Below, piece after piece: positions 1 to 8,727 of a DNA stretch of 42,817 nt (its first letter is position 1; each line of letters starts with the position of its first letter). A model generated the notes under the pieces. The model had not been told where the DNA came from, searched no databases, and saw nothing but the letters and a program-made list of their open reading frames with translations. Source of the DNA: Xanthomonas bonasiae (GTDB lineage: Bacteria > Pseudomonadota > Gammaproteobacteria > Xanthomonadales > Xanthomonadaceae); NCBI RefSeq assembly GCF_017163705.1, contig NZ_JAFIWB010000035.1, positions 1 through 42,817 of the forward strand, written 5' to 3'. The translations under genes were made by a program, and so were the position numbers.

Positions 1-280
1 GAAGCCCCTCCTACAGTGCACCCGACCGACTCGCCGCAAGCCCCTGCAGGAGCGGCTTCAGCCGCGACGAACGAAGCGGCAGGCCTGACGGCTTCGCACA
101 CAGTCGGGGCTGAAGCCCCTCCTACAGTGCACCCGGCCGGCTCACCGCAAGCCCGTGTGGGAGCGACTTCAGTCGCGACAAGCGAAGTGGCGAGGCTAAC
201 GACTTCGGACAGGGTCGGAAACGAAGTTCCTCCCACAATCCACCCAGTTGCCTGACCGCGATTCCCGCTGGGAGCGACCG
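1..280. repeat. Three degenerate 111-bp tandem repeats with REP-like palindromes
   Basis: The motif GAAGCCCCTCCTACAGTGCA starts at 1 and again near 112, and a diverged copy (GAAGTTCCTCCCACAATCCA) starts at 223, so the period is 111 bp. Each unit also carries an inverted partner of the type GGAGCGGCTTCAGCCGCGAC (around 50-70, 160-180 and a remnant near 270). The array probably begins before the window. It resembles the GTAG REP palindromes common in Xanthomonas and Stenotrophomonas intergenic DNA. No gene is supported in this stretch; the open frame through it exists because 111 is a multiple of three. Confidence 0.75.
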
Positions 281-296
281 CCATCGGCTACCGCGC

Positions 297-1132
297 TCAG
301 AACTCCAGATTGTCGATCAACCGGGTCCGCCCCAGGCGCGCGGCGATCAAGGCCACGCGCGGGCCGTCCTGGTCGTGCGGCTCGCTCAGGTCGGGCAGGC
401 GCAGCACGGTGTAGTCGACCTCGAAGCCGACCTCCTGCAACTGCCTGGTCGCCGCCGCCTCGATCGCGGCGCGCGGCTGCCCGGCGACATGCCCGTCGCG
501 CATCGCCAGCAGGGTCTGGCGGATCTGCGCCGCGCGCGGCCGCTCTTCGGCCGTCAGGTACTGGTTGCGCGAGCTCATCGCCAGGCCGTCGGCCTCGCGC
601 ACGATGCCGCCGCCCAGGATCTCGATCGGGAACGCCAGGTCGGCGACCATCTGCCGGATCACCGCCAGTTGCTGGTAGTCCTTCTTGCCGAACGCGGCCA
701 GGTCCGGCTGCACCTGGTTGAACAGGCGCGCGACAACAGTGCACACGCCGTCGAAATGCCCCGGCCGGCAGGCGCCTTCCAGCACTTCGCTGACGCCGGG
801 CGTGTGCATGCGCAGCGCCAGCTCCACGCCCAGCGGGTACATGCTCTCCACCGTCGGCAGCCACAGCACGTCGCAGCCGGCGCCTTCCAGGCCGCTGGTG
901 TCGGCCTCGGGGGTGCGCGGGTAGCGGGTGAAGTCCTCGTTCGGGCCGAACTGGGTCGGGTTGACGAACACGCTGGACACCACCCGGTCGGCGTACTGCC
1001 GGGCCAGCATCACCAGCGAGAAATGCCCGGCATGCAGGTTGCCCATGGTCGGCACGAAGGCCACGCGCAGGCCCTGCCGCTTCCAGCCGGAAACGACGGC
1101 GCGCAGCCGGGCCAGGTCGGTGATGGTTTCGA

Positions 1133-1136
<4 letters not shown>
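297..1136 (-). CDS. panC: Pantothenate synthetase (pantoate--beta-alanine ligase)
   Basis: This 279-residue protein joins D-pantoate and beta-alanine using ATP, via a pantoyl-adenylate, in the last step of pantothenate synthesis in the cytosol. The nucleotidyltransferase fold is shown by the HIGH-like motif [10 protein letters not shown] (H35 and H38), by [13 protein letters not shown] and by a KMSKS-like MSSRN segment. The length matches the family. The ATG start (MIETITDL) overlaps the panB stop by four bases (ATGA), which argues for translational coupling and against the much longer upstream frame. It is the last gene of the pcnB-folK-panB-panC operon visible here; panD, often the next gene in relatives, would lie outside the window beyond the repeats. 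Confidence 0.97.
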
Positions 1137-1951
<815 letters not shown>

Positions 1952-1982
1952 AAGCTCATGCGGTGCGGTGATAAGCCGGGCA

Positions 1983-2495
1983 TTATCTACCGATTGCCAC
2001 GATCCCGTCGGTTTCGATGCGGTCGCGTATGTCACGCACCGTTCCATGGCCGGGGATGCTCGCCTCGGCGGCGATCTCGGCCAACGGCAGCAAGGCGAAG
2101 CCGCGCTGGTGCAGGTGCGGGTGCGGCACCTGCAGCCCGGGCAGGTCGATCACCGCGTCGCCGTACAAAAGCAGGTCCAGGTCCAGGGTGCGCGGGCCCC
2201 AGCGCTCGCCGGGCGCGCGCTGGCGGCCGTGGCGGGCTTCCAGCGCCAGCAGCGCCTGCAGCAGCTCCAACGCCGGCAGCGCGGTGCTCAGCACGGCCGC
2301 GGCATTGATGAAGTCCGGCTGCGCCTGGTTGCCCCAGGCCGGGCTGCGGTACAGCTGCGAGGCGCGCAGCAGGCGCGTGTGCGGCAGGGTGTCCAGCTCG
2401 GCGATGGCCGCGCGCAGGGTCGCGACCGCATCGCCGAGGTTGCCGCCCAGGCCGATGCAGGCCTGCACCGGCGCCGGACCAGGCGAGGCGCTCAC
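1983..2495 (-). CDS. folK: 2-amino-4-hydroxy-6-hydroxymethyldihydropteridine pyrophosphokinase (HPPK)
   Basis: This 170-residue enzyme transfers pyrophosphate from ATP to 6-hydroxymethyl-7,8-dihydropterin in folate synthesis. It carries the N-terminal [13 protein letters not shown] motif and the HPPK signature [15 protein letters not shown], followed by the typical [19 protein letters not shown] segment. The start is a GTG whose last two bases are shared with the TGA stop of pcnB (GTGA overlap), implying translational coupling. The frame remains open far upstream, but that part is the shadow of pcnB. Confidence 0.95.
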   Translation of the reverse strand: MSASPGPAPVQACIGLGGNLGDAVATLRAAIAELDTLPHTRLLRASQLYRSPAWGNQAQPDFINAAAVLSTALPALELLQALLALEARHGRQRAPGERWGPRTLDLDLLLYGDAVIDLPGLQVPHPHLHQRGFALLPLAEIAAEASIPGHGTVRDIRDRIETDGIVAIGR

Positions 2496-3835
2496 TCGGC
2501 CGGTGCGGCGGCATCCGGACGCCGGCGCCGGCGCCGGCGGCGCTTGGGGGTTTCCTCGCTGTCGGCCGGGGCCATCGCCACCTCGTCGCCGACGTAGTCG
2601 ATCTCCGGATCGAAGCCGCGCGGCGGCGGCGCGTAGCCGGGCTGCTGCTGCAGCTCGCGCCAATAGGCGATGTCGGCCTCGTGCTCGGCCGAGGCCGACT
2701 GGCGCAGGATCAGGAAATCGAATGCGGCGCGGAAGCGCGGATGCGACAGCGTGCGCACCACCCGCTTCTTCTGGCGCGAGGTGAAGCGCGACTGCAGCAG
2801 CCAGATCTCCTGCATCGGCAGCGAGAAGCGCCGCGGCAGCGCGACCGTGCTCAGCTGGTGCAGGGTCACCCGGTCGGCGGCGCGGCGCTGCGCCTCCTCC
2901 AGCTGCATGCCCTGCTTCTGCAGCGCCATCAGCGCGCGGCAGTAGGCCGGCCACAGCAGCAGCGCGAACAGGAACGCCGGCGACACCGGCTCGTCGTTGG
3001 CCACCCGCGCATCGGTGTTGCGCAGGCCTTCGATCAGCATCCGCCGCAGCGCGCCGCTGCGGTTGGAATGGAGCGCCGCGGCGCTTTCCGGGAACAGCGC
3101 GGCGAGCAGGCCGTAGCGCTCCAGGCCTTCGAAGCTGGCCACGCCGTCGCCGGACAGGAACAGCTTGAGCACTTCCTCGAACAGCCGTGCCGGCGCCGCT
3201 TCGGCCAGCAGCCCGGCCAGGCGCGGGATCGGTTCGGCGGTGCTCGGCTCGATCTCGAAGTCCAGCTTGGCGGCCAGGCGCACCGCGCGCAGCATGCGCA
3301 CCGGGTCTTCGCGATAGCGCTGCTCGGGGTCGCCGATCATGCGCATCAGCCGCGCCTGCACGTCGGCGAAGCCGCCGGTGTAGTCGCGCACCGAGAAATC
3401 CTCGATCGCGTAGTACAACGCGTTGCAGGTGAAGTCGCGGCGTACGGCGTCGTCCTCGATGCTGCCGTAGACGTTGTCGCGGACCAGCCGGCCGTTGTCG
3501 AGCTCGCGGTCGCCGCTGCCGTCGTCGACGTTGGCGCGGAACGTGGCCACTTCGATGATCTCGCGGCCGTAGACCACGTGCGCCAGACGGAAGCGGCGGC
3601 CGATCAGGCGGCAGTTGCGGAACAGCTGCTTGACCTGTTCGGGGGTGGCGTCGGTGGCGACGTCGAAGTCCTTGGGCTGCAGCTCGACCAGCAGGTCGCG
3701 GACCGCGCCGCCGACCAGGTACGCGCCGAAGCCGGCTTCGCGCAGCCGGTACAGCACGCGCAACGCATTGGGACTGATGTCCTTGCGCGAGACGTTGTGC
3801 TGATCGCGCGGGATCAGTTGCAGGGTGAACGGCAC
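2492..3835 (-). CDS. pcnB: Poly(A) polymerase I
   Basis: This 447-residue template-independent polymerase adds 3' poly(A) tails to RNA and so promotes decay. It belongs to the class II nucleotidyltransferase (tRNA CCA-transferase-like) superfamily: LVGGAVRDLL and KDFDVATDA form the catalytic block near residues 40-65, followed by RRDFTCNALYYAIEDF and the RNA-binding segment EDPVRMLRAVRLAAKL. The C-terminus has a run of eight arginines, typical of the basic tails of bacterial PAP I. The chosen start is a GTG 103 bp from the divergent tRNA-Glu; no strong ribosome binding site was seen, so the exact start is uncertain. First gene of the pcnB-folK-panB-panC operon. Confidence 0.94.
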   Translation of the reverse strand: MPFTLQLIPRDQHNVSRKDISPNALRVLYRLREAGFGAYLVGGAVRDLLVELQPKDFDVATDATPEQVKQLFRNCRLIGRRFRLAHVVYGREIIEVATFRANVDDGSGDRELDNGRLVRDNVYGSIEDDAVRRDFTCNALYYAIEDFSVRDYTGGFADVQARLMRMIGDPEQRYREDPVRMLRAVRLAAKLDFEIEPSTAEPIPRLAGLLAEAAPARLFEEVLKLFLSGDGVASFEGLERYGLLAALFPESAAALHSNRSGALRRMLIEGLRNTDARVANDEPVSPAFLFALLLWPAYCRALMALQKQGMQLEEAQRRAADRVTLHQLSTVALPRRFSLPMQEIWLLQSRFTSRQKKRVVRTLSHPRFRAAFDFLILRQSASAEHEADIAYWRELQQQPGYAPPPRGFDPEIDYVGDEVAMAPADSEETPKRRRRRRRRPDAAAPAE

Positions 3836-3881
3836 AGGAACTGGCGGATTGATGATGGCGCTTCCGTATCGAGTTGCGGGA

Positions 3882-3910
3882 TTGCCGCCGGGCGGCTAGC
3901 CCCATATACT
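3882..3910 (+). promoter_or_regulatory. Sigma-70 promoter of tRNA-Glu
   Basis: TTGCCG at 3882-3887 and TATACT at 3905-3910 are separated by 17 bp. The predicted start of transcription is about 20 bp before the tRNA. The site lies in the divergent gap between pcnB and the tRNA gene. Confidence 0.7.
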
Positions 3911-3938
3911 AGCGCCCTGCAATCGATGCGACCAACCT

Positions 3939-4013
3939 GCTCCCTTCGTCTAATGGTTAGGACGTGGCCCTCTCAAGGCTAAAACAGGGGTTCGAGCCCC
4001 CTAGGGAGCACCA
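3939..4013 (+). tRNA. tRNA-Glu (anticodon CTC)
   Basis: A full cloverleaf is visible. The acceptor arms GCTCCCT and AGGGAGC pair, and the genomic end is ACCA. The D-arm is TCGTCTAATGGTTAGGA, the anticodon stem TGGCC/GGCTA encloses loop CTCTCAA with anticodon CTC, and the T-arm is CAGGGGTTCGAGCCCCCT. The CTC anticodon reads the GAG codon. The CCA is encoded. Confidence 0.96.
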
Positions 4014-4041
4014 TGGCCGCCTCGCCTGCAGCGAAAACCAC

Positions 4042-4067
4042 AAAAGCCCCGCCCTGGCGGGGCTTTT
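4042..4067. terminator. Bidirectional intrinsic terminator between tRNA-Glu and the FolE2 operon
   Basis: The arms AAAAGCCCCGCC and GGCGGGGCTTTT are perfectly complementary with almost no loop. The T-run on either strand would allow termination of the plus-strand tRNA transcript and of the minus-strand operon that ends at 4100. Confidence 0.85.
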
Positions 4068-4099
4068 GCGTTGTGGGGCCGGCCCCGCACCGGGTGCGC

Positions 4100-4660
4100 T
4101 CACCACTGGTTGCGCAGGCGCCGGTAGCCCTCGACCAGGCGGATGTTGGTCGCGGCCACCTCCTCGGAGAATTCGCTGGCCGCGACGCTGACCCGCGCGA
4201 TCTTCGACAGGTCGGTGCGCGGCCCGATGCGCTCGGTCGAGGGCACGTAGAACCCCGGCGGCAGATCGCAGCCGTCGACCACGGCGTTGTGCCGGACCAC
4301 GCAGCCGTCGCCGACCTCGCAATTGAACAGCACGCTGTTGAAGCCGATGAACACGCGCTCGCCGACCGTGCACGGCCCGTGCACGATGGCGCGGTGCGCG
4401 ATCGAGGTGCGCGCGCCGATCAGCACCGCCGCGCCGGCCTTGGAGTGGATCACCACCCCGTCCTGGATATTGGCGTAGGCGCCGATGTGGATCGGCTCGA
4501 TATCGCCGTCGGCGGTGGTCTCGTCGGCGCGGATCACCGCATACGGGCCGATGAACACGTGCGCGGCGACCACGACCCGCCCGCACAGGATGGCGGTGGG
4601 ATCGACGAACGCGCTCTCGTCGACCACCGGCAGGTCGCCGCGCGGATTGCAGCGGATCAT
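4100..4660 (-). CDS. Gamma-class carbonic anhydrase family protein (left-handed beta-helix)
   Basis: This 186-residue hexapeptide-repeat protein is related to Cam/PaaY/CaiE-type gamma carbonic anhydrases, which interconvert CO2 and bicarbonate as trimers. The metal ligands are kept: H72 (VIHSK) and the pair H89 and H94 (IAHRAIVHG) with the family's five-residue spacing. The R44-x-D46 pair and the NIQD segment (64-67) are also conserved. The ATG overlaps the FolE2 stop by four bases, so the gene is the distal member of the amidase-folE2 operon. The same trio occurs in zinc-starvation (Zur) regulons, for example in Pseudomonas aeruginosa. Catalytic activity and metal identity are inferences; other acyltransferase-like roles cannot be excluded. 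Confidence 0.88.
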   Translation of the reverse strand: MIRCNPRGDLPVVDESAFVDPTAILCGRVVVAAHVFIGPYAVIRADETTADGDIEPIHIGAYANIQDGVVIHSKAGAAVLIGARTSIAHRAIVHGPCTVGERVFIGFNSVLFNCEVGDGCVVRHNAVVDGCDLPPGFYVPSTERIGPRTDLSKIARVSVAASEFSEEVAATNIRLVEGYRRLRNQW

Positions 4661-5616
4661 CGGGCGCCCTCGCCCGCCGCGAACGGGTCCGGATCGCCAT
4701 ATCCGCGCTCGGGAGCCCCGGCCTCGGCCACCGCGTCGTGCGGGTGCAGGCTCTCCAGGTGCCGCACCTGCACCCGCACGCTCTGGTAGCGCGCACCCAG
4801 CGCCTGCTGCAGGCGCCGCGCGGCGTCCTCCACGTACATCAGGTTGGCGCCGTTGAGGCGGGCGAAGGCCTGTTCGTCGGCGCGCCGCACCGCGGCCTGC
4901 ACCGGCGTGGCCAGGGCCTGCTCGGCCAGCGCGATCAGTGCGTCCAGGTCGAAGCGCACCGCGCGCGGCGACACCGCCACGCGCAGCGTGGCGATGCTGC
5001 GCTGGCTGTGCGGGGTGGCATGGCTGCCGTGCCGCAGCAGCCAGTCCGCCACGGCCTCGCGCTGCAGCGACGGCTGCCCGGCATGCTGCTGCAGGAACGC
5101 CGCACTGAGCAATTGCCGGGCCAGCGCCGCCGAACACGGGCAGGTGGAGGAATAGACCACCTCCACCCCGACCTCGATGCGCACGCTGGCGCCGCGCAGC
5201 AGCGCGTCGATCCGCAACGGATACGCCTTCCAGCCGGCCAGGCCTTCGCTGCGCAGCGCCGGGCTGCGCCGCAGCAGGGACAGGCGCAAGCCGACCCGCG
5301 CCGCGGTGGAGGCGCAGTCGGCATGGCTGTGCACCATCGCGTGCAGCAGTTGCGCCAGCCGCGACGGCGACAGCGGCTGCCGCGCATGCTCGTCCAGCAG
5401 CCGGTACAGCCGCGACATGTGGATGCCCTTGACCTGCGCCGCCGGCAGATCGACATGCAGCGCCGCCTGCGCCGGCAGCGGCTCGGTGTCGGCCGTGTCG
5501 CACAGGCGGACCGGCAAGGCGATGCCGTCCATGCCGACCCAGTGCAGCGGCGCGACGATCGTGGACGGTTCGCTGCTCGCGACGTCGGGCAACGGCGGTG
5601 GAATCGGCAGGTTCAT
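4657..5616 (-). CDS. folE2: GTP cyclohydrolase FolE2 (type IB)
   Basis: This 319-residue enzyme converts GTP to 7,8-dihydroneopterin triphosphate, the first step of folate synthesis. It belongs to the FolE2 (COG1469) tunnel-fold family, which does not strictly need zinc, unlike FolE. The active-site segment STCPCSAALARQ contains C159 and C161. The HSHADCASTAARVGL segment and HSQRSIATLRV are other family blocks. The start is placed at MNLPIPPPLP, which gives the family length; a longer frame exists but shows no family similarity. It lies 62 bp after the amidase and overlaps the carbonic anhydrase gene. FolE2 under Zur control is a known way to keep making folate when zinc is scarce. Confidence 0.95.
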   Translation of the reverse strand: MNLPIPPPLPDVASSEPSTIVAPLHWVGMDGIALPVRLCDTADTEPLPAQAALHVDLPAAQVKGIHMSRLYRLLDEHARQPLSPSRLAQLLHAMVHSHADCASTAARVGLRLSLLRRSPALRSEGLAGWKAYPLRIDALLRGASVRIEVGVEVVYSSTCPCSAALARQLLSAAFLQQHAGQPSLQREAVADWLLRHGSHATPHSQRSIATLRVAVSPRAVRFDLDALIALAEQALATPVQAAVRRADEQAFARLNGANLMYVEDAARRLQQALGARYQSVRVQVRHLESLHPHDAVAEAGAPERGYGDPDPFAAGEGAR

Positions 5617-5678
5617 CGGATTGGCAAGGCCAGCAAAGGGAAAGGAATGCAGCGGCGGCGCCATGCGCCGGCAGCGGC

Positions 5679-6845
5679 TCAGGCATGCACCGGAAACGCC
5701 TGGAAATAGTCGTCGATGCCCAACTGCAGCGACTGCGCCAGTTCCTCCTGGTGGCGGTCGCTGACCAGGCGGCGGCAATCGTCGGCGTTGCTCATGAAGC
5801 CGGTCTCCACCAGCAACGACGGAATGTCCGGCGATTTGAGCACCGCGAAGCCGGCCTGGCCGACATCGCCCTGGTGCAGCCGGGTGACCTGCTGCAGGCG
5901 CCCGAGCATGTGCTTGCCGAACTGCAGGCTGGTGGCGATGGTGCCGCTCATCGACAGGTCCACCAGCACCTTCGACAGCACCGGGTCCTTCTGCCGCAGA
6001 TAGCGCTCGGCGACGTTGCCGTACTGGTCGGCGCTGTTCTCGCTGTCGGCGATCCAGCGCGCCAGCGCCGAGCTGGCGCCGGTCTCCGACAGCGCATACA
6101 CCGAAGCGCCCTGCGCGCTGCGGTTGGGCGCCGCATCGGCATGGATCGACACGAACAGATCGGCCTTGCGCTGGTGCGCGATCACCACCCGCTCGTGCAG
6201 CGGCACGAAACGGTCGTCGCTGCGGATCAGGGTCGGCCGGTAGCGCGGGTCGGCCTGCAGCGCGTGGTACAGGCGCCCGGCCACGGCCATCGCCACGTGC
6301 TTTTCGTAGCGGGCATCGGCGCTGACCGCGCCCGGGTCCTTGCCGCCATGGCCGGCATCGATGGCGACCACGCGCGGCCGCGACGGCCTCGCGATCGCGG
6401 TGCGCGGCGACACGACGAGCGCGGCAACGGGCGCGGCAGCCGCGGCGTCGGCCGGTCCGAGATCGAGCAGCAACCGTGGCGACACCCCCGCATCGGTGTC
6501 CCAGTGCGCGCTGGCGGTGACCGGCCGGCGCAGGTCCAGCACGATGCGCAGGCCATCGGCCTGCGCCCCGCTGCGGATCGCGGCGACCACCGCGTCGGGT
6601 TCCGGCAGCAGGATCGGCGGCGCCGGCGCGGCGATCCCCGGCAGATCGATCACCAGCCGCTCCGGATCGGACAGCGCGAACACCCGGTAGTCCACCGTCG
6701 CGTCGAGCTGCAGGCGCAAACGCAGGCGCCCGTCATCGGTTTCCAGGTGGCCGCCGGTCAGCCTGGGCGGCGATCCGGCGCGTGCCCAGGCCGGCGCCAG
6801 CAGCAGTGCGGTGCCCGCCATCCCCAGCCATTCGCGCCGATTCAT
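5679..6845 (-). CDS. amiC: Tat-exported N-acetylmuramoyl-L-alanine amidase (AMIN + Amidase_3)
   Basis: This 388-residue periplasmic amidase cuts the bond between N-acetylmuramic acid and L-alanine in peptidoglycan. The N-terminus MNRREWLGMAG plus a hydrophobic stretch ending at AWARA is a twin-arginine signal. An AMIN domain spans roughly 30-130 and Amidase_3 roughly 160-385. Zinc ligands and catalytic residues are visible: H166 (DAGHGG), E181 (YEKHV), H235 (SIHAD) and E347 (LVETGF). The start was chosen for the Tat signal; the longer frame would begin next to the Zur box. It is first in the amidase-folE2-carbonic anhydrase operon, an order that matches the Pseudomonas zinc-starvation cluster. 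The amiC symbol is by architecture only. Confidence 0.9.
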   Translation of the reverse strand: MNRREWLGMAGTALLLAPAWARAGSPPRLTGGHLETDDGRLRLRLQLDATVDYRVFALSDPERLVIDLPGIAAPAPPILLPEPDAVVAAIRSGAQADGLRIVLDLRRPVTASAHWDTDAGVSPRLLLDLGPADAAAAAPVAALVVSPRTAIARPSRPRVVAIDAGHGGKDPGAVSADARYEKHVAMAVAGRLYHALQADPRYRPTLIRSDDRFVPLHERVVIAHQRKADLFVSIHADAAPNRSAQGASVYALSETGASSALARWIADSENSADQYGNVAERYLRQKDPVLSKVLVDLSMSGTIATSLQFGKHMLGRLQQVTRLHQGDVGQAGFAVLKSPDIPSLLVETGFMSNADDCRRLVSDRHQEELAQSLQLGIDDYFQAFPVHA

Positions 6846-6937
6846 GCGCGGCCTCGCCTTGGCGCGGAGCGGAAATCGCGGATGTAGCCGGAGCCGAACC
6901 GAAAGTCGCGACCAGACACTGCAATGCTCCACGGCAA

Positions 6938-6954
6938 AATGTTACTAAGTAACA
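6938..6954. promoter_or_regulatory. Zur box (zinc uptake repressor operator)
   Basis: ATGTTACT-A-AGTAACAT is a perfect 8+8 palindrome around one central base, about 90 bp before the amidase start. It matches the gammaproteobacterial Zur operator pattern (ATGTTATA..TATAACAT type). The genes behind it are classic members of Zur regulons, which makes the assignment strong although no binding was tested. Confidence 0.88.
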
Positions 6955-7171
6955 TATCGCGGACGCAGTGCGACCGCCATCGCATTGCGACCGGCAGTCA
7001 GCTGGCAGACGGGATGGTGCTTGCCGGCACAGGCCTGCAACTGCGAGCGCGCTGCTGCCGGGCAAGTGCAGACGGTCTTTCCGGCGCGGCCACTAGGAGG
7101 GCGATGGCGCCGCGGCGTAACCGCAGGCGATGCCGCACTGCCGGCGATCGCGCCGGGCGCGGCGCCGCGTG

Positions 7172-7202
7172 CGCCGGCGCGGCCGCATGGGCCGCGCCGG
7201 CG
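7172..7202 (-). terminator. Hairpin after the MFS transporter, end of the xyloglucan locus
   Basis: CGCCGGCGCGGCC and GGCCGCGCCGGCG form a 13-bp perfect stem with a five-base loop just after the transporter stop codon. There is no T-run, so it may act as a 3'-end stabiliser or terminate with Rho. The rest of 6955-7209 holds no gene or other signal that I could see. Confidence 0.6.
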
Positions 7203-7209
7203 ACAGCGC

Positions 7210-8637
7210 TCAGCCCTGCATCTGCTCCAGTTCGCGGCCCTTGGTCTCGTACACGTACTTGAGCACGAAGAACACCGAGACGAACGCGGCCACGGTGTAG
7301 ATGCCGTAGGCGCCTGCCAGGCCGATGCTGCCCAGCAGGATCGGGAACGAGACGGTGATGGCGAAGTTCGAGGTCCACTGCGCCGCGCCCGCCACCGCCA
7401 GGCCGGAGCCGCGGATCTGGTTGGGGAACATTTCGCCCAGCATCACCCACATCACCGGGCCCCAGGACATGTTGAAGAAGATCACGTAGACGTTGGCCGC
7501 GACCAGCGCCAGCCGGCCCATGCCCGGCGACATCGCCAGCTTGCCCGCCGCGTCCAGCGAGGCGCTGGCGAAGGCCAGGGTGACCAGCGCCAGCGACACC
7601 GCCATGCCGGCCGAACCGATCCAGAGCAAGGGTTTGCGCCCGATCTTGTCGATCAGCATCACCGTGATCAGGCAGGCGCCGATGCTCAGCGCGCCGGACA
7701 GCACGTTGATCAACAACGAATCGCTTTCGGAGAAGCCCACCGCCTGCCACAGCACCGCGCCGTAGTAGAACACCACGTTGATGCCGACCAGTTGCTGGAA
7801 GGTGGCCAAGCCGATGCCGATCCACACGATCGGACGCACCTTGCCGGTAACCTTGCTGACCAGGTCCGACAGCTTCGGCTTGTGCTGATCCGCGGCCAGC
7901 GAGGCGGAGATCTCGGTCAGCTTGGCCTGCGCCTCGCGCGGGCCGTAGAGCTTGGTCAGCACCGCCAGCGCGTCCTCGCGGCGGCCCTTGACCACCAGGT
8001 AGCGCGGGCTTTCCGGGATCGCCAGCAACAGCAGCAGGAACAGCAGCGACGGGAACGCCTGCATCCAGAACATCCAGCGCCACGCGGCCTGGCCCAGCCA
8101 CAGCGGCTCGGTCGAGGCGCTGGCCAGCTTGACCAGCACGTAGTTGCTCAGGAACGCGGTGAACAGGCCGCTGATGATGGCGATCTGCTGCACCGTGGCC
8201 AGGCGCCCGCGATAGCGCGCCGGCGCGACCTCGGCGATGTAGGCCGGCGACATCACGCTGGCCGCGCCGACCGCGAAGCCGCCCATGACCCGCGCGAAGA
8301 CGAAGAACGCGGAGCTGTGCGAAGCGCCGGCGCCGAGCGCCGACAGCAGGAACAGCACCGCGGAGATGATCAGCACCGCACGGCGACCGAGGCGATCGGC
8401 CAGCCAGCCGGCGAAGAACGCGCCGATCGCGCAGCCCAGCAGCATCGAGGCGACCTCGAAGCCGGTGCCGGCGGCGCTGGAATGGAAGGTCTGCTTGAGA
8501 CCGTCGACGGTGCCGTTGATCACGCCGCTGTCGAAGCCGAACAGGAAGCCGCCGATGGTGGCGACGCAACTGATGAGGATGATGAGGCGCGTGTTCTCGC
8601 CTGCGCCATGGGCGCGGTCTAGGGATACGCTGGACAT
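7210..8637 (-). CDS. MFS sugar:proton symporter, XylE-like
   Basis: This 475-residue inner-membrane protein has the twelve-helix architecture of the MFS sugar porter family. Motifs include FLFGFDSGVINGT in helix 1, DRLGRR in the loop between helices 2 and 3, PESPRYL before the central loop, QQLVGINVVFYYG in helix 7, DKIGRKPL, and a C-terminal YETKGRELEQ. The start is ATG at MSSVSLDRAHG; upstream codons of the frame lie in the intergenic hairpin region. It directly follows xylA and xylB, so D-xylose import is the most likely job. Glucose or galactose transport is possible because the family is mixed. It would bring in xylose released in the periplasm by the GH31 enzyme. Confidence 0.88.
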   Translation of the reverse strand: MSSVSLDRAHGAGENTRLIILISCVATIGGFLFGFDSGVINGTVDGLKQTFHSSAAGTGFEVASMLLGCAIGAFFAGWLADRLGRRAVLIISAVLFLLSALGAGASHSSAFFVFARVMGGFAVGAASVMSPAYIAEVAPARYRGRLATVQQIAIISGLFTAFLSNYVLVKLASASTEPLWLGQAAWRWMFWMQAFPSLLFLLLLLAIPESPRYLVVKGRREDALAVLTKLYGPREAQAKLTEISASLAADQHKPKLSDLVSKVTGKVRPIVWIGIGLATFQQLVGINVVFYYGAVLWQAVGFSESDSLLINVLSGALSIGACLITVMLIDKIGRKPLLWIGSAGMAVSLALVTLAFASASLDAAGKLAMSPGMGRLALVAANVYVIFFNMSWGPVMWVMLGEMFPNQIRGSGLAVAGAAQWTSNFAITVSFPILLGSIGLAGAYGIYTVAAFVSVFFVLKYVYETKGRELEQMQG

Positions 8638-8690
8638 TGAGTCACCTGGTGTCGTGCAGAAAGGAAGCCGGCCATCGGGGGAGGACAGCA

Positions 8691-8718
8691 CGGCCGGCGG
8701 CAAGGGTGCCGCCGGCCG
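8691..8718 (-). other. Intra-operon hairpin between xylA and the transporter gene
   Basis: CGGCCGGCGGC and GCCGCCGGCCG form an 11-bp perfect stem around the loop AAGGGT in the 90-bp gap between xylA and the MFS gene. No T-run follows. It may protect the upstream xylA message or attenuate transporter expression. Confidence 0.55.
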
Positions 8719-8727
8719 TCGCGCGCA

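Noticed and set aside
16-255. Open frame of 79 codons through the 111-bp repeats, with repeated Pro/Ala-rich peptide
   Set aside because: It is open only because the repeat length is divisible by three; no ribosome binding site, and the DNA matches palindromic REP-type repeats.
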